A stretch of DNA of 32,315 nt. It comes from Pirellulales bacterium (lineage in GTDB: Bacteria > Planctomycetota > Planctomycetia > Pirellulales > Lacipirellulaceae). Below are positions 9,912-18,192 of this stretch, one piece after another. Where the stretch lies: positions 1 to 32,315 of the forward strand of contig JADLBW010000047.1 of NCBI GenBank assembly GCA_020847515.1. The letters are read 5' to 3'. The position numbers and the translations under genes were made by a program. Positions within the stretch are counted from its first letter, which is position 1, and each line of letters opens with the position of its first letter. The notes under the pieces were generated by a model. That model had not been told where the DNA came from. It made no database searches and saw only the letters and a program-made list of their open reading frames with translations.

Positions 9912-10131
9912 GGTCGAATGAGAATGAACCCCTGCCGCTGGATCCAGAATAATGGCGATGAACTGTTCCTACCATCATGGCCGGACGCCGCTCGCCGCGC
10001 CACGCCCCGCATGGCCGCTGGCGTTCGTTCGCTCCCGAAGTCGCGCGCGGCGGCCCTCTGAAGGTCATCGCAGCCACTATCGGGGCGCTGCTTTTTCATT
10101 GCTTTTGTGCCAGCCGATCCACTAGGGTTGA

Positions 10132-10173
10132 GCCCGTTGCCCGGCGCCCGTTGCCCCGCGCCCGTTGCCCGGC
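10132..10173 (+). repeat. Three tandem 14-nt repeats
   Basis: The unit GCCCGTTGCCCGGC occurs at 10132-10145, 10146-10159 (two differences) and 10160-10173, directly joined. Such a tract can change copy number by slippage. It lies 270 bp before the membrane-protein start with no other sign of function. Confidence 0.85.
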
Positions 10174-10444
10174 GCCGCCGCGCGGCCCTCGAACTGCACC
10201 GGACGGAGGGCGGATTCTGTCGCGACGAGCCCGTCGACGGCCCGCGTCCATGGCGCGCAACCCCAAGGAGGCCAATGAGTTTGAATTTTGTCGCCAAAAA
10301 TGCACACCGCGATTCGCCGCCCCACCCGCGCCCGCCGACTCGCCCGCCGCACTTTCCCTTCGCCGCTGCCGCAGGCCTGGTGACCTAGAGTTTGGGGGCC
10401 GCTTGCGCCCTCGTTCGCAGTATTCGCAATGTCCTGGCCGCTCC

Positions 10445-10858
10445 ATGGACCGCCCCCAGATCGAAGCCGTAATCGCCGCCCTCGACGCCTGCTTTCCCAG
10501 GGAAGACGCCTGCGTCGCCATCCGCCGCGCCGGCGATAGCGATCAGTGTACCGTCGTAGCCAACCAGCGGGGATATCAGCGCCTCGGCGTCGAGCTGCTC
10601 AAGGCCGCCTACGCCCCGACCAACGCCGGCGGCCAGACCGACGCCGTTTGCGTCGATCTCAGCTACCTTCTGGCCGGCTACTCGCAATTGCAACTCACGG
10701 GGTTCGAGCGCCGCGATCCCGAGCCGCGCACGCTCATCGGCGACGGCATCCTCGCGGGGCTCAGCAATGCCGCGGTCGCCCTCGGCATGCTCAGCGTCTT
10801 CATCGTCGGCTGCTATACCGTCGCTAACTGGGTGACAACCGTCGTCTTGGCGTTCTAG
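10445..10858 (+). CDS. Hypothetical protein with a C-terminal membrane segment
   Basis: I do not recognise this 137-residue protein. Residues 1-85 are soluble and of normal composition (DRPQIEAVIAALDACF, then VANQRGYQRLGVELLKAAY, then VCVDLSYLLAGYSQLQL). Residues about 103-136 are strongly hydrophobic (LSNAAVALGMLSVFIVGCY, then VANWVTTVVLAF) and form one or two membrane spans, so the protein is probably anchored by its C-terminus. The ATG at 10445 was chosen because upstream in-frame residues (a frame extends to 9977) are Arg/Pro-rich and look non-coding. No good ribosome site precedes it. It stands alone, 188 bp before the reductase gene. Confidence 0.6.
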   Translation: MDRPQIEAVIAALDACFPREDACVAIRRAGDSDQCTVVANQRGYQRLGVELLKAAYAPTNAGGQTDAVCVDLSYLLAGYSQLQLTGFERRDPEPRTLIGDGILAGLSNAAVALGMLSVFIVGCYTVANWVTTVVLAF

Positions 10859-10909
10859 CAAACCGCGGGCGGCCCTCGCCGGCTTATCGCTCGCCGACAG
10901 CGGCGCGCT

Positions 10910-10915
10910 TATAAT
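10910..10915 (+). promoter_or_regulatory. Possible -10 box upstream of the reductase gene
   Basis: TATAAT at 10910-10915 is a perfect -10 match 131 nt before ATG 11047. No clear -35 box is at the right distance, so it is tentative. Confidence 0.25.
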
Positions 10916-11046
10916 CAGCGCTGTTCATCCTGCATCGGCCCTTCGCAGCCGCAGGCCCCGCGGTGCATGCCTCGTGCACGCTCATCGCCGCGCGGCGTGC
11001 GGCGAGCGGCTGGGGCTAAACGTCTCGCTGTAAGCTTCGTGCCATC

Positions 11047-12048
11047 ATGGACCCCGCCCGCTCCTTCCCCTGCCTCATGGTCCGCCGCAGCGACGCCGGC
11101 GTCGTTTCCTACGGCCTGGAAGAGACGACTATCGGCGAGCTTCCGCCGGGCGAAGTGATCATCGAGGTCGCCTGCTCGTCGCTGAACTACAAGGACGCAC
11201 TCGCCTGCCGCGGCCATCCGGGCATCGTCAAGCGATTTCCCCACGTGCCGGGCATCGATTGCGCCGGCCGCGTCGTCCAAAGCGACTGTCCCGCCTATTG
11301 CCCCAGCGACCCGGTGCTCGTGACCGGATACGGCCTGGGCGCCGAGGTGTGGGGCGGCTTCGCCAAGTACGTCCGCGTTCCTGCCGAGTGGATCGTCCTG
11401 CTCTCGCCCAACCTCACCGCCGAAGAGGCGATGACCTACGGCACCGCCGGCTTCACCGCCGCCCAGTGCGTGATGGCGATCGGCAAGCACGGCGTCATGC
11501 CGGATCGCGGCGAAATCGTGGTGACCGGCGCCAGCGGCGGCGTTGGCTCCATCGCCGTCGCGTTATTGGCCGGGCGCGGTTATCGAGTCGCCGCCGTCAC
11601 CGGCAAGCCCGCGGCCGCAGAAACGCTGCTCGCGCTGGGCGCCCAGCGGGTCCTCAGCCGCGACGAAGTAAACGACGAAACCGATCGGCCGATGCTCACC
11701 TCCCGCTGGGCGGCGGCCGTCGACACCGTCGGCGGCAACGTCCTTTCGACGTTGCTCCGCAGCGTCGCTTATCGCGGCTGCGTCACCGCTTGCGGCCTGG
11801 TCGCCGGCGAACAACTCGCCCTTACGGTCCACCCCTTCTTGCTCCGCGGCGTCGCTCTGTACGGCATTGACTCGGCCAAGTGTCCGCGCGAGCAGCGGCT
11901 GGAAGTCTGGCGGCGGCTTTCGCAGGAGTGGCAGATCGACCTGTCGCGCATTCGCCGCGAGGCGACGCTCGCCGAACTCTCCTCCGCCGTCGAAGAGATG
12001 CTCGCCGGCAGGTCCTTCGGCCGCGTCATCGTGCGGCCGACGAAGTGA
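11047..12048 (+). CDS. acuI: YhdH/YhfP-family NADPH oxidoreductase (acrylyl-CoA reductase AcuI type)
   Basis: This 333-residue protein is a zinc-independent medium-chain reductase of the YhdH/YhfP group. The family pattern runs through it: SSLNYKDALACRG at about 45-57, FPHVPGIDCAGRV at about 64-76, LVTGYGLGAEVWGGFAKYVRV, YGTAGFTAAQCV, and the nucleotide-binding VVTGASGGVGSIAVALLAGRGY at about 159-180. AAVDTVGGNVL and GCVTACGLVAG follow. Characterised members reduce acryloyl-CoA to propionyl-CoA with NADPH, which detoxifies acrylate from DMSP or 3-hydroxypropionate; others are only named quinone oxidoreductases. The exact substrate here is therefore inferred. The gene is single, and a small hairpin follows at 12156. 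Confidence 0.9.
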   Translation: MDPARSFPCLMVRRSDAGVVSYGLEETTIGELPPGEVIIEVACSSLNYKDALACRGHPGIVKRFPHVPGIDCAGRVVQSDCPAYCPSDPVLVTGYGLGAEVWGGFAKYVRVPAEWIVLLSPNLTAEEAMTYGTAGFTAAQCVMAIGKHGVMPDRGEIVVTGASGGVGSIAVALLAGRGYRVAAVTGKPAAAETLLALGAQRVLSRDEVNDETDRPMLTSRWAAAVDTVGGNVLSTLLRSVAYRGCVTACGLVAGEQLALTVHPFLLRGVALYGIDSAKCPREQRLEVWRRLSQEWQIDLSRIRREATLAELSSAVEEMLAGRSFGRVIVRPTK

Positions 12049-12155
12049 CAATCGCCGGCCCCGCGAACACGGATGAATGGATCGTCAACCAACGCTTTCG
12101 GAGGGCGACTGTTGATCGATGGCGAATCGTCGTACAGGCCATGGGCCAGTGCGCG

Positions 12156-12178
12156 GGCGCTTCAGCGGCGTAAGCGCC
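12156..12178 (+). terminator. Hairpin after the reductase gene
   Basis: GGCGCTT (12156-12162) and AAGCGCC (12172-12178) form a perfect 7 bp stem with a 9-nt loop, 107 bp past the stop. It lacks a T-run; it could be a terminator or a regulatory dyad 67 bp before the next gene. Confidence 0.3.
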
Positions 12179-12244
12179 ATCTGCTTCGCCCTAGATTAAC
12201 GCGAAATCAGCGCTGCTGAACAAACCTCTTACATCAGGCCGCCG

Positions 12245-14452
12245 ATGCGTCTTTCGATCGTACTGCTGATCAGCCTTCTCGCGGGATCATCGGCCGTTTC
12301 TGCAAGCGTAGCGGACGAACCGGCGGCGGGAAGCGCCGCACAGCTTCGACAGCGCGTCACGATCTTTCGCGATGAATACGGCCTGGCCCACATCATCGGC
12401 GAGGATGACGAAGCGACGATTTTCGGCTTCGGTTACGTGCAGGCCGAGGACTTCTTCTGGCAAGTCGAGGACGTCTACATTCTCGCCCTCGGCCGCTACA
12501 GCGAAGCCTATGGCCCGCAGGGCCTCAACTCCGATCTGCTCAATCGTGCGTTCGAGATCGTGCCCCGCAGCCAGCGCGACTTCCCCGCGCTCGATCAAAC
12601 CTCGCGCCAACTCTACGCGGCGTTCGTCGGCGGAATCAATTATTACCTGGATACTCACCCCGCGGTGCGGCCGCGATTGATCAGCCGCTTCGAGCCGTGG
12701 CACGTGCTGGCCTACTACCGGCACGTGGCCCTGGAGCTCACGTTTCGGATGACGGGCCTGTCGAACGACTTCCTCCCCCGACGGAACCCGCGCATTTGGG
12801 CGGCCGCAGGCTCCAACGGTTGGGCCGTCAGCGGGGTGCGCACCGCCGCCGGACATCCCATGCTGCTGGCCAGTCCGCACATGCCCTGGTTCGGATTCTC
12901 CCAGCTCATGGAGGCCCATCTCCACAGCCGCGGAGGCGCCGGCGGGCAGTCGTGGAACTTCATCGGCGCGGGCTTCTACGGCAGCCCCATGCCCGCCATG
13001 GGGCGCAACGACCGACTGGGGTGGACGCTCGTCACCAATCGGCCCGACGTAGCCGACCTGTGGCGGGTGAAGTTCACCGACCCGCAGCGACCGCTCGCCT
13101 ATCAGTACGGCGAAGACGTCCGCCTCGCCGAGCAATGGACCGAGACCCTGGCGGTGCGCAAGGCGGGGGGCGTCGACCGCCGCCGCCGGACGTTCCGCAA
13201 AACCCACCACGGCCCGATCGTCAAGGACGAAGGCGACGGCGCCATGCTGGCCGCGCAGATCTCCGGCCTGTTCGACGCGGTCCCGATGCGCCAAGCCCTG
13301 CGAATGGTCAAAGCGCGGAACCTCGCCGAGTTTCGCACCGCCCTGGCGCCGATGCAGTTGCTCTATATGAATCTCATTTACGCTGACTGCGACGCCAACG
13401 TCTGGTACCTCTACAACGGCCGCGTGCCCCGGCGGAACCCCCGGTTCGATTGGTCCCAGCCGGTCGACGGCGCCGATCCCGCGGCCGAGTGGCTCGGCAT
13501 CCACGAGCTGGACGAGTTGCCCGAAGTGCTGAACCCGGCCGCCGGCTTCGTGCAGAACTGCAACTCGACGCCGTTCATGACGACCGACGGCGAGAACCCG
13601 CGCCCTGAGGATTTCCCTTCCTACATGATTGGGGACGGCGAAATCCGCAATCGCCGGTCGCTGCGCTCCCTGCAACTGCTGCGCGGGCTGCAGCAGATCA
13701 CATTCGACCAGTGGCAGGCGGCGGCCTTCGACACCGAGGTCTACTGGGCACGGCAGGAATTGCCTAAGTACGCCGCCGAACTGGAGCGCTTGCGGGCGAG
13801 CGATCCGCGGGCCGCCAAGCAGGCGGAGCCCTACTTGCAGCACCTGTTGGCCTGGGACGGCCGCATCTCCGCCGAGTCCACCGCCGCGACGTTGTGCACC
13901 GCGTGGTATGAGTTGCTCTACGGCCCCGGCTATCCCGGCGAGACGATGCGGCCGCAGTTTGACGGTCGGCCGGCCGAACAGCTTGCCGCGCTGGTTCGCG
14001 TCGCCGAAACGCTCGTCGACTTGCATGGCGACTGGAAAGTCCCCTATGGCGATCTGTACCGCCTTCAGCGGGCGAGCCGCGTGGCCGATCTCATTGACGT
14101 CCGCTTCGCCGACGGCCTGCCCAGCTTGCCGTCGATCGGCGGGCACGGTCCGATGGGGGTGGCGCTGGCGCAGTACTACACGCCGAGCATCAAGGTCCCG
14201 CTCGTGATGACGCAGCGGCGCCGGTACGCGATCGCAGGGACGTCGTATCTGGCGGCCTGGGAATTTCCGCCCGAAGGCGCCCGCGGCGCGAGCCTGGCCC
14301 CGCTGGGAGTCAGCGGCGATCCGGCTTCCCCGCACTATTTCGATCAGGCCAAGCTGCTCTCGGAAGGCAAGCTGAAGCCCGAGCTCTTCACCGAACAGCA
14401 GGTGACCGGCCACGCCGTGCGAAGCTATCACCCCGGCGACGAGCTGAAATAA
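12245..14452 (+). CDS. Secreted penicillin acylase family protein (N-acyl amide hydrolase)
   Basis: This is a 735-residue Ntn-hydrolase precursor. It starts with a signal peptide (LSIVLLISLLAGSSAVSASVA, about residues 3-23). The alpha-subunit region shows RDEYGLAHIIGEDDEATIFGFG, then YVQAEDFFWQVE. The self-cleavage site with the nucleophile is AAAGSNGWAVSG with S190, which becomes the N-terminal Ser of the beta subunit. MLLASPHMPW and FVQNCNSTPFMT are further family motifs. The layout resembles acyl-homoserine-lactone and aculeacin acylases, which remove fatty acyl chains from amides in the periplasm; penicillin itself is an unlikely substrate. Quorum-signal or lipopeptide degradation is possible but not shown. 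It is convergent with the alpha/beta-hydrolase gene. Confidence 0.9.
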   Translation: MRLSIVLLISLLAGSSAVSASVADEPAAGSAAQLRQRVTIFRDEYGLAHIIGEDDEATIFGFGYVQAEDFFWQVEDVYILALGRYSEAYGPQGLNSDLLNRAFEIVPRSQRDFPALDQTSRQLYAAFVGGINYYLDTHPAVRPRLISRFEPWHVLAYYRHVALELTFRMTGLSNDFLPRRNPRIWAAAGSNGWAVSGVRTAAGHPMLLASPHMPWFGFSQLMEAHLHSRGGAGGQSWNFIGAGFYGSPMPAMGRNDRLGWTLVTNRPDVADLWRVKFTDPQRPLAYQYGEDVRLAEQWTETLAVRKAGGVDRRRRTFRKTHHGPIVKDEGDGAMLAAQISGLFDAVPMRQALRMVKARNLAEFRTALAPMQLLYMNLIYADCDANVWYLYNGRVPRRNPRFDWSQPVDGADPAAEWLGIHELDELPEVLNPAAGFVQNCNSTPFMTTDGENPRPEDFPSYMIGDGEIRNRRSLRSLQLLRGLQQITFDQWQAAAFDTEVYWARQELPKYAAELERLRASDPRAAKQAEPYLQHLLAWDGRISAESTAATLCTAWYELLYGPGYPGETMRPQFDGRPAEQLAALVRVAETLVDLHGDWKVPYGDLYRLQRASRVADLIDVRFADGLPSLPSIGGHGPMGVALAQYYTPSIKVPLVMTQRRRYAIAGTSYLAAWEFPPEGARGASLAPLGVSGDPASPHYFDQAKLLSEGKLKPELFTEQQVTGHAVRSYHPGDELK

Positions 14453-14453
14453 T

Positions 14454-14611
14454 CGCTCGCCAAGACGCCGAGAAGAACAACAGAACGCTCAGGAAGTTGA
14501 ACGCTGATCTGCGCTAATCAGCCGCTAATGGGCGGCGAACGTACACATCATTAGCGAAGATAAGAGTGTATTAGCGTTCCCTTGTCTTTGCGCCGTCGCT
14601 TCTCCGAGCGA
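14454..14611. repeat. Element C: degenerate palindrome of the CGCTAAT class
   Basis: The left inner arm, 14499-14529, matches the complement of palindrome B bases 2622-2651 with one mismatch and one extra base. The right arm, 14549-14580, is its imperfect inverted partner; both share GAACGCTrAT and CGCTAATG at the ends. Outer flanks CGCTCGCCAAGACGCCGAG and GCTTCTCCGAGCG are weakly complementary. It fills the gap between two convergent genes. Confidence 0.7.
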
Positions 14612-14622
14612 CAACTGCACGA

Positions 14623-15456
14623 TCACTTTCGGCTCTGTGCAAAGAGCCAGTCCCACAGCAGGCGATTGTTGAACGTCTCGGTCCAGGAGTCGTGGCCGAC
14701 GCCTTCATATTCGGTGTAGATGACATGGCCGCCGACGGCCTGCAGCGCATCGACCATTTCGCGCGAGCGCTGCGGCATGACGGTCGGATCCGCGCCGCCG
14801 TGGAAGACCCACGCCGGCGTGTCCTTGAACTGCTCGACCTGGTGCGTATCCCCGCCCCCGCAGATGGGGACCGCCGCGGCAAGCAACTCGGGCCTGCGCT
14901 GAAGGATGTCCCAGGTCCCGAAGCCTCCCATCGACAGGCCGACCGCATAGATCCGCTGCTTGTCCACGGGGAACTCTGCGGCGAGGGAGTCCAGCAAGTC
15001 GAACACGGCTTGCATGGCTCGTCCGGGCGATTCCGGCATGCGGTGGGTGCGGCCGTCCCACGGAACCTCCACCCATTTTTGCTCGGCCGGGCATTGCGGT
15101 ACGACAACCAGCGCCGGATGACGCCGCCGCAGCGCCTCGTCAGCGAGGTTCCGGCCGCCGTGGATGAGTTGCCGTTGGTTGTCGTCGCCCCGCTCGCCGG
15201 CGCCGTGCAGAAACAGCAGCAGCGGATATTTCTGCTGCGGATCGCGATTCTCCCCCTCGAAGTCCAGCGGCTTCAGCAGCCGGTAGGGGAGCGCCAGCCC
15301 GCCCTCGCCTTTGAACTCGCGGGCCTCGAACGCCTCCAGCGGATCGACGGCCGGTTCCTTCGCAGCAGGCGCGGCGAGGGCATCGGGAGCAGACATGGCA
15401 GTTGCCGCCAGCGGGATCATTAGGGCGGCCAGACGCAGCCGGCGGTGCATCCACAT
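14623..15456 (-). CDS. Secreted alpha/beta-hydrolase, esterase/PHB-depolymerase-like
   Basis: This 277-residue protein is an exported serine esterase. From ATG 15456 (GGAG 7 nt upstream) the first residues MWMHRRLRLAALMIPLAATA form a signal peptide. The fold is shown by YPLLLFLHGAGERGDDN (oxyanion-hole region), the nucleophile motif GLSMGGFGTWD, the acid region WVFHGGADPTVMP, and the catalytic His in EGVGHDSW. This arrangement is common in feruloyl-esterase and polyhydroxybutyrate-depolymerase-like enzymes, which are often secreted for polymer breakdown. The substrate cannot be fixed. A longer frame to 15804 is rejected as it adds basic, low-complexity residues before the signal peptide. Confidence 0.85.
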   Translation of the reverse strand: MWMHRRLRLAALMIPLAATAMSAPDALAAPAAKEPAVDPLEAFEAREFKGEGGLALPYRLLKPLDFEGENRDPQQKYPLLLFLHGAGERGDDNQRQLIHGGRNLADEALRRRHPALVVVPQCPAEQKWVEVPWDGRTHRMPESPGRAMQAVFDLLDSLAAEFPVDKQRIYAVGLSMGGFGTWDILQRRPELLAAAVPICGGGDTHQVEQFKDTPAWVFHGGADPTVMPQRSREMVDALQAVGGHVIYTEYEGVGHDSWTETFNNRLLWDWLFAQSRK

Positions 15457-15846
15457 GGCGAATCTCCGCGGGAAAAGTAGGGGTGACTGGTGCGGGTCAT
15501 TGTACCCGGTCCGAAGTCGATCCCTAGGGCGCCCGGGCGACGGCCATGGGGCTTGCCGCAATCCGCGAGGCCCCCCTGGGGCCAAGCGCCGGCATGGTCG
15601 CCCCCTCCCGCGTGGGATATACTGCGGCGAACTGGTGGGGATCGCGATGCTGTTGCCATTGGCCGCGCCGATTAGGCGAGCACGCTTTATAGCCGCAACA
15701 GGTCGCGACCCCTCATTATCGCATTCCCTCGGCGAGAGGCGTCTGTGACGCCGGTAACGCCCTTGCGCCGCCCGCACGGCGTCCGGGGCATTTCGGTATA
15801 GCACGCGCCGCCCGCCGCTTGCCTATAGCCGCTGGCTTCGCCGCCC
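15457..15846. other. Divergent promoter region, esterase (-) and ricT (+)
   Basis: This 390 bp gap holds the regulatory sequences of two divergent genes and no gene I can support. A TATACT at 15618-15623 is the best -10-like box for the + strand. A small stem, GGCCCC-CCT-GGGGCC, is at 15569-15583. No further structure is evident. Confidence 0.4.
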
Positions 15847-16782
15847 ATGCCCAAGTATGTCGTTCGTCATGGCGTTATGCGCAACCTCGGCGTGTTCAGC
15901 ACGAGGGGCGAGTTGTATGCGCGAGGCATGCAGGTCATCGCCCGCACCAATCGGGGCCTGGAGGTGGGCGAAGTTCTCTGCGAGGCCACCGAGCAGGTGC
16001 TCCAGGGCATGAGCGAATCTAAAGGAGGCCAAATTCTTCGCAGTCAGACCGACGAAGACGTCCGCGAGCTCCGTCGCCTGGCCGAGCAGCAGCAGCGCGA
16101 ACACGAGCTCTGCCGCGCATGCATCGCCGAGCTCAGTCTCGACATGCGACTGGTCGACGTCGAGCGGCTGTACGGCGGCGAGCGGGTCGTCGTCTATTAC
16201 CTCGCTGAAGAGCGGGTCGACTTCCGCCAGCTCGTAAAGAACCTCGCCAAGGAGTTCCAAACGCGGATCGAGATGCGGCAGATCGGCGTGCGGGACGAGG
16301 CCAAGCTGCTGGCTGATTACGGCGACTGCGGCAAACCGGTATGCTGCAACACCCATCTGTCGGAAATGCCCCCGGTCTCGATGCGGATGGCCAAATTGCA
16401 GAAGGCGACGCTCGATCCGAGCAAGATTTCCGGCCGGTGCGGCCGCCTGAAATGCTGTTTGCGCTACGAGTACGACGTATACCAGGATCTCCAAAAAGAC
16501 TTGCCGCCCATCGGGGCGCAGATTATTACGAATAAAGGCCGGGCCCAGGTCCTCGCGCACGAGATCTTGGCTGGACAGGTGCTCGTGCAGATGGAGGACA
16601 TGCGGCGACTGGTAGTCGACGCGGCCGATGTGCTGACGGTCCTCAACCGCGGCAGCGGCCGAGGGAAATCGAAACGCCAGCCTCAGCAACAGCAGCAGGA
16701 GGCCGACGACGTCGCCCCAGCCGAGCTACTGACGGAAGAAGCCGCCGACGCGGAGCCCTGGGAGGAGAACGGGTCTGCATAG
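15847..16782 (+). CDS. ricT: PSP1-domain protein, RicT/YaaT-like
   Basis: This 311-residue protein has the PSP1 domain, from GVFSTRGELYARGMQVIAR to DFRQLVKNLAKEFQTRIEMRQIG. A conserved Cys set follows: C161 and C166-C167 in GDCGKPVCCNTH, then C198 and C203-C204 in GRCGRLKCCLRYE. In Bacillus, RicT (YaaT) works with RicA and RicF in an Fe-S-containing complex that steers RNase Y and mRNA processing, and these cysteines serve the cluster. RicA and RicF partners are not visible in this window. The last 45 residues are a Gln/Glu-rich tail without family resemblance. Family membership is firm; the RNA-processing role in this organism is inferred. Confidence 0.92.
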   Translation: MPKYVVRHGVMRNLGVFSTRGELYARGMQVIARTNRGLEVGEVLCEATEQVLQGMSESKGGQILRSQTDEDVRELRRLAEQQQREHELCRACIAELSLDMRLVDVERLYGGERVVVYYLAEERVDFRQLVKNLAKEFQTRIEMRQIGVRDEAKLLADYGDCGKPVCCNTHLSEMPPVSMRMAKLQKATLDPSKISGRCGRLKCCLRYEYDVYQDLQKDLPPIGAQIITNKGRAQVLAHEILAGQVLVQMEDMRRLVVDAADVLTVLNRGSGRGKSKRQPQQQQQEADDVAPAELLTEEAADAEPWEENGSA

Positions 16783-17150
16783 CTCCGATCGGCGAGGCGA
16801 GGTTGCGCGGCGCGGCCGCCAGGATCAGGGCGGCGCCGGGTGGTAGCCCGACGCCCTGGCAGCAGACAGCAGATTTCGACGTAACGAAGCGTATAAAGCT
16901 TGTCACCGCACTATTGCGAACTGCGCTGCTAGTGAAGTGGCTGGCGGTCGGCTGACGGTGGACGGATATCGGCCGTCGGCAAGACGGAAATAGGCTCATG
17001 CTCCCCCGCAAGTCGCTGGCGAGAGCCGGCGGCCAAGTCTGCCACGGTTCATGAGCGGCGCAGGAATCAGTAGATGCACAACGGCCGCTCCGCCGTATAA
17101 TTGGATTGCACCGACGTGGCGAGGCGTCGCCCAGACCTGAAGAGACCACG
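16783..17150. other. ricT to Minf_1886 intergenic region
   Basis: This 368 bp stretch has no gene I can support. Its one clear signal is the TATAAT near its right end, listed separately. Confidence 0.4.
17096..17101 (+). promoter_or_regulatory. Possible -10 box of the Minf_1886 gene
   Basis: A perfect TATAAT ends 49 nt before ATG 17151. The hexamer 17 nt upstream (GATGCA) is a poor -35 match, so the promoter is plausible but unproven. Confidence 0.4.
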
Positions 17151-17573
17151 ATGTCCAGTTCCGTTCATCCGATTGCCGAGTTACTGCGGCGCGACCGGCG
17201 TTACCACTTCGACGCGTATGTGTTTGTCTTCGAGGCGCTGCGCTACGCCCAGGAAAAGATGGGTCTGGGCGCCGACGCCGACGATGGGGCCGACGACCAG
17301 CCGGAGCGCCACGTCACCGGCCAGCAGTTGTGCGAAGCCATGCGGCGGTATGCGCACGAGCAATACGGCTATTTGGCCAAGCAGGTGCTCAACCATTGGG
17401 GCGTCAAGAGCACGGGCGACTTTGGCGAGATCGTGTTCAATCTCATCAAAATCGGCCAGATGAAGAAGACGGCCGACGATCGCCGCGAGGACTTCGACGA
17501 CGTTTTCGACTTCGACGAAGGCTTTCAGCATAGTTTTCAGATTTCGTCCGTCGATTCTGAGGAGCCGCGATAG
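17151..17573 (+). CDS. Minf_1886 family protein
   Basis: This 140-residue protein belongs to the uncharacterised Minf_1886 family, found widely in Planctomycetes and Verrucomicrobia. The family pattern is clear: YHFDAYVFVFEALRYAQEKMG at residues about 19-39, then HVTGQQLCEAMRRYAHEQYGYLA, VLNHWGVKSTGDFGEIVFNLI, and the acidic C-terminal run DDVFDFDEGF. No catalytic motif is known. The acidic tail and helical body suggest a protein-binding role, but that is inference. The start at 17151 is preferred over one at 17106 because the family begins near here. Its TAG overlaps the GTG of a small membrane peptide, which suggests coupled translation. Confidence 0.88.
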   Translation: MSSSVHPIAELLRRDRRYHFDAYVFVFEALRYAQEKMGLGADADDGADDQPERHVTGQQLCEAMRRYAHEQYGYLAKQVLNHWGVKSTGDFGEIVFNLIKIGQMKKTADDRREDFDDVFDFDEGFQHSFQISSVDSEEPR

Positions 17574-17725
17574 TGGCTCGTCCCTTCGCCCGCTCTGCGG
17601 CAAGCGCCGCATCCGCCGAGCCTGGGGGCGGAATGCCGCAACCCCGTCGCGGACAACTGATTGCGTCCAGCGCACTGTTTGCGGCATGGCTCGCTTTTCT
17701 GGCCTGGATGGCCCTGACGGCTTGA
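17573..17725 (+). CDS. Small membrane protein (50 residues) coupled to the Minf_1886 gene
   Basis: A GTG at 17573 shares a base with the stop of the Minf_1886 gene (TAGTG), and AGGAG lies 9 nt upstream at 17559-17563. The frame runs to TGA 17723-17725. The product has a basic, Pro/Ala-rich start (VARPFARSAAS) and one clear membrane span, LIASSALFAAWLAFLAWMAL, close to its C-terminus. I recall short single-span proteins in this position in other planctomycetes but cannot name a family. The overlap, ribosome site and membrane span together support a real gene. Function unknown. Confidence 0.6.
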   Translation: MARPFARSAASAASAEPGGGMPQPRRGQLIASSALFAAWLAFLAWMALTA

Positions 17726-17831
17726 AGGCGGCCCGCCGGCGGTGTGAAATAGGCTCTTCTGCACGCGGCTTTACGAACCTCGCCGCCGGGGTCGCCGCGC
17801 CGTACAACGTCACCCGTCGAGCCTGGCCCTC

Positions 17832-18119
17832 ATGAAAGTGGTACCACTGGGCGACAAGCTGGTTGTGAAACGCCTGGATTCATACGAAAAAACCGCCGGC
17901 GGCATCGTGCTGCCTGACGCAGCCCGTCGCAAGCCGCAGCAAGGACGCGTCCTCAGCGTCGGCGACGGACTGATGCTACCCGACGGCAAGCGGGTCGCCC
18001 ATGAGGTCAACGAGGGAGATCGAGTCGTCTTTGGCAGCTATGCCGGCGCCGAGGTAACCATAGACGACGAAAAACTGCTCATTCTGAGCGCCGACGACGT
18101 GCTGGCAATTGTGCTGTAA
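17832..18119 (+). CDS. groES: GroES-type co-chaperonin (Cpn10), no adjacent groEL
   Basis: This 95-residue protein has the full Cpn10 pattern. VVPLGDKLVVKRLD opens the beta-barrel, SYEKTAGGIVLPDAARRK (residues about 17-34) is the mobile loop with the IVL contact that docks on GroEL, and GDRVVFGSYAGAEVTIDDEKLLIL closes the barrel. It caps the GroEL chamber during protein folding in the cytoplasm. groEL does not follow; the next + strand gene encodes an unrelated secreted protein. No CIRCE operator (TTAGCACTC with its inverted partner) is seen upstream. Planctomycete genomes often carry several chaperonin copies, so this may be a secondary one. Confidence 0.93.
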   Translation: MKVVPLGDKLVVKRLDSYEKTAGGIVLPDAARRKPQQGRVLSVGDGLMLPDGKRVAHEVNEGDRVVFGSYAGAEVTIDDEKLLILSADDVLAIVL

Positions 18120-18192
18120 GTCAGTGTTCCGCTGAACGCCGAGTCGTAAAATGCAGCGCCGGTGTCGACGCCATCGACCGCGGGCAAACTCT

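Larger units (their letters stand above)
9901..10444. other. Region between divergent genes; no firm gene
   Basis: This region separates the PEP-CTERM gene (-) from the small membrane protein gene (+). It holds a 14-nt tandem repeat (10132-10173). It also holds one very short frame (10275-10388, 37 residues) that has AAGGAGG 3 nt before its ATG but a low-complexity His/Pro/Arg product, so I do not call it a gene. Nothing else is supported. Confidence 0.5.

Noticed and set aside
10275-10388. 37-residue frame with AAGGAGG before its ATG
   Set aside because: The spacing is only 3 nt and the product is a His/Pro/Arg low-complexity string; not enough to call a gene.
12287-14431. 714-residue - strand frame over the penicillin acylase gene
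   Set aside because: It is the complement of a clear Ntn-hydrolase gene; composition is Arg/Gly/Val-biased with no motifs.
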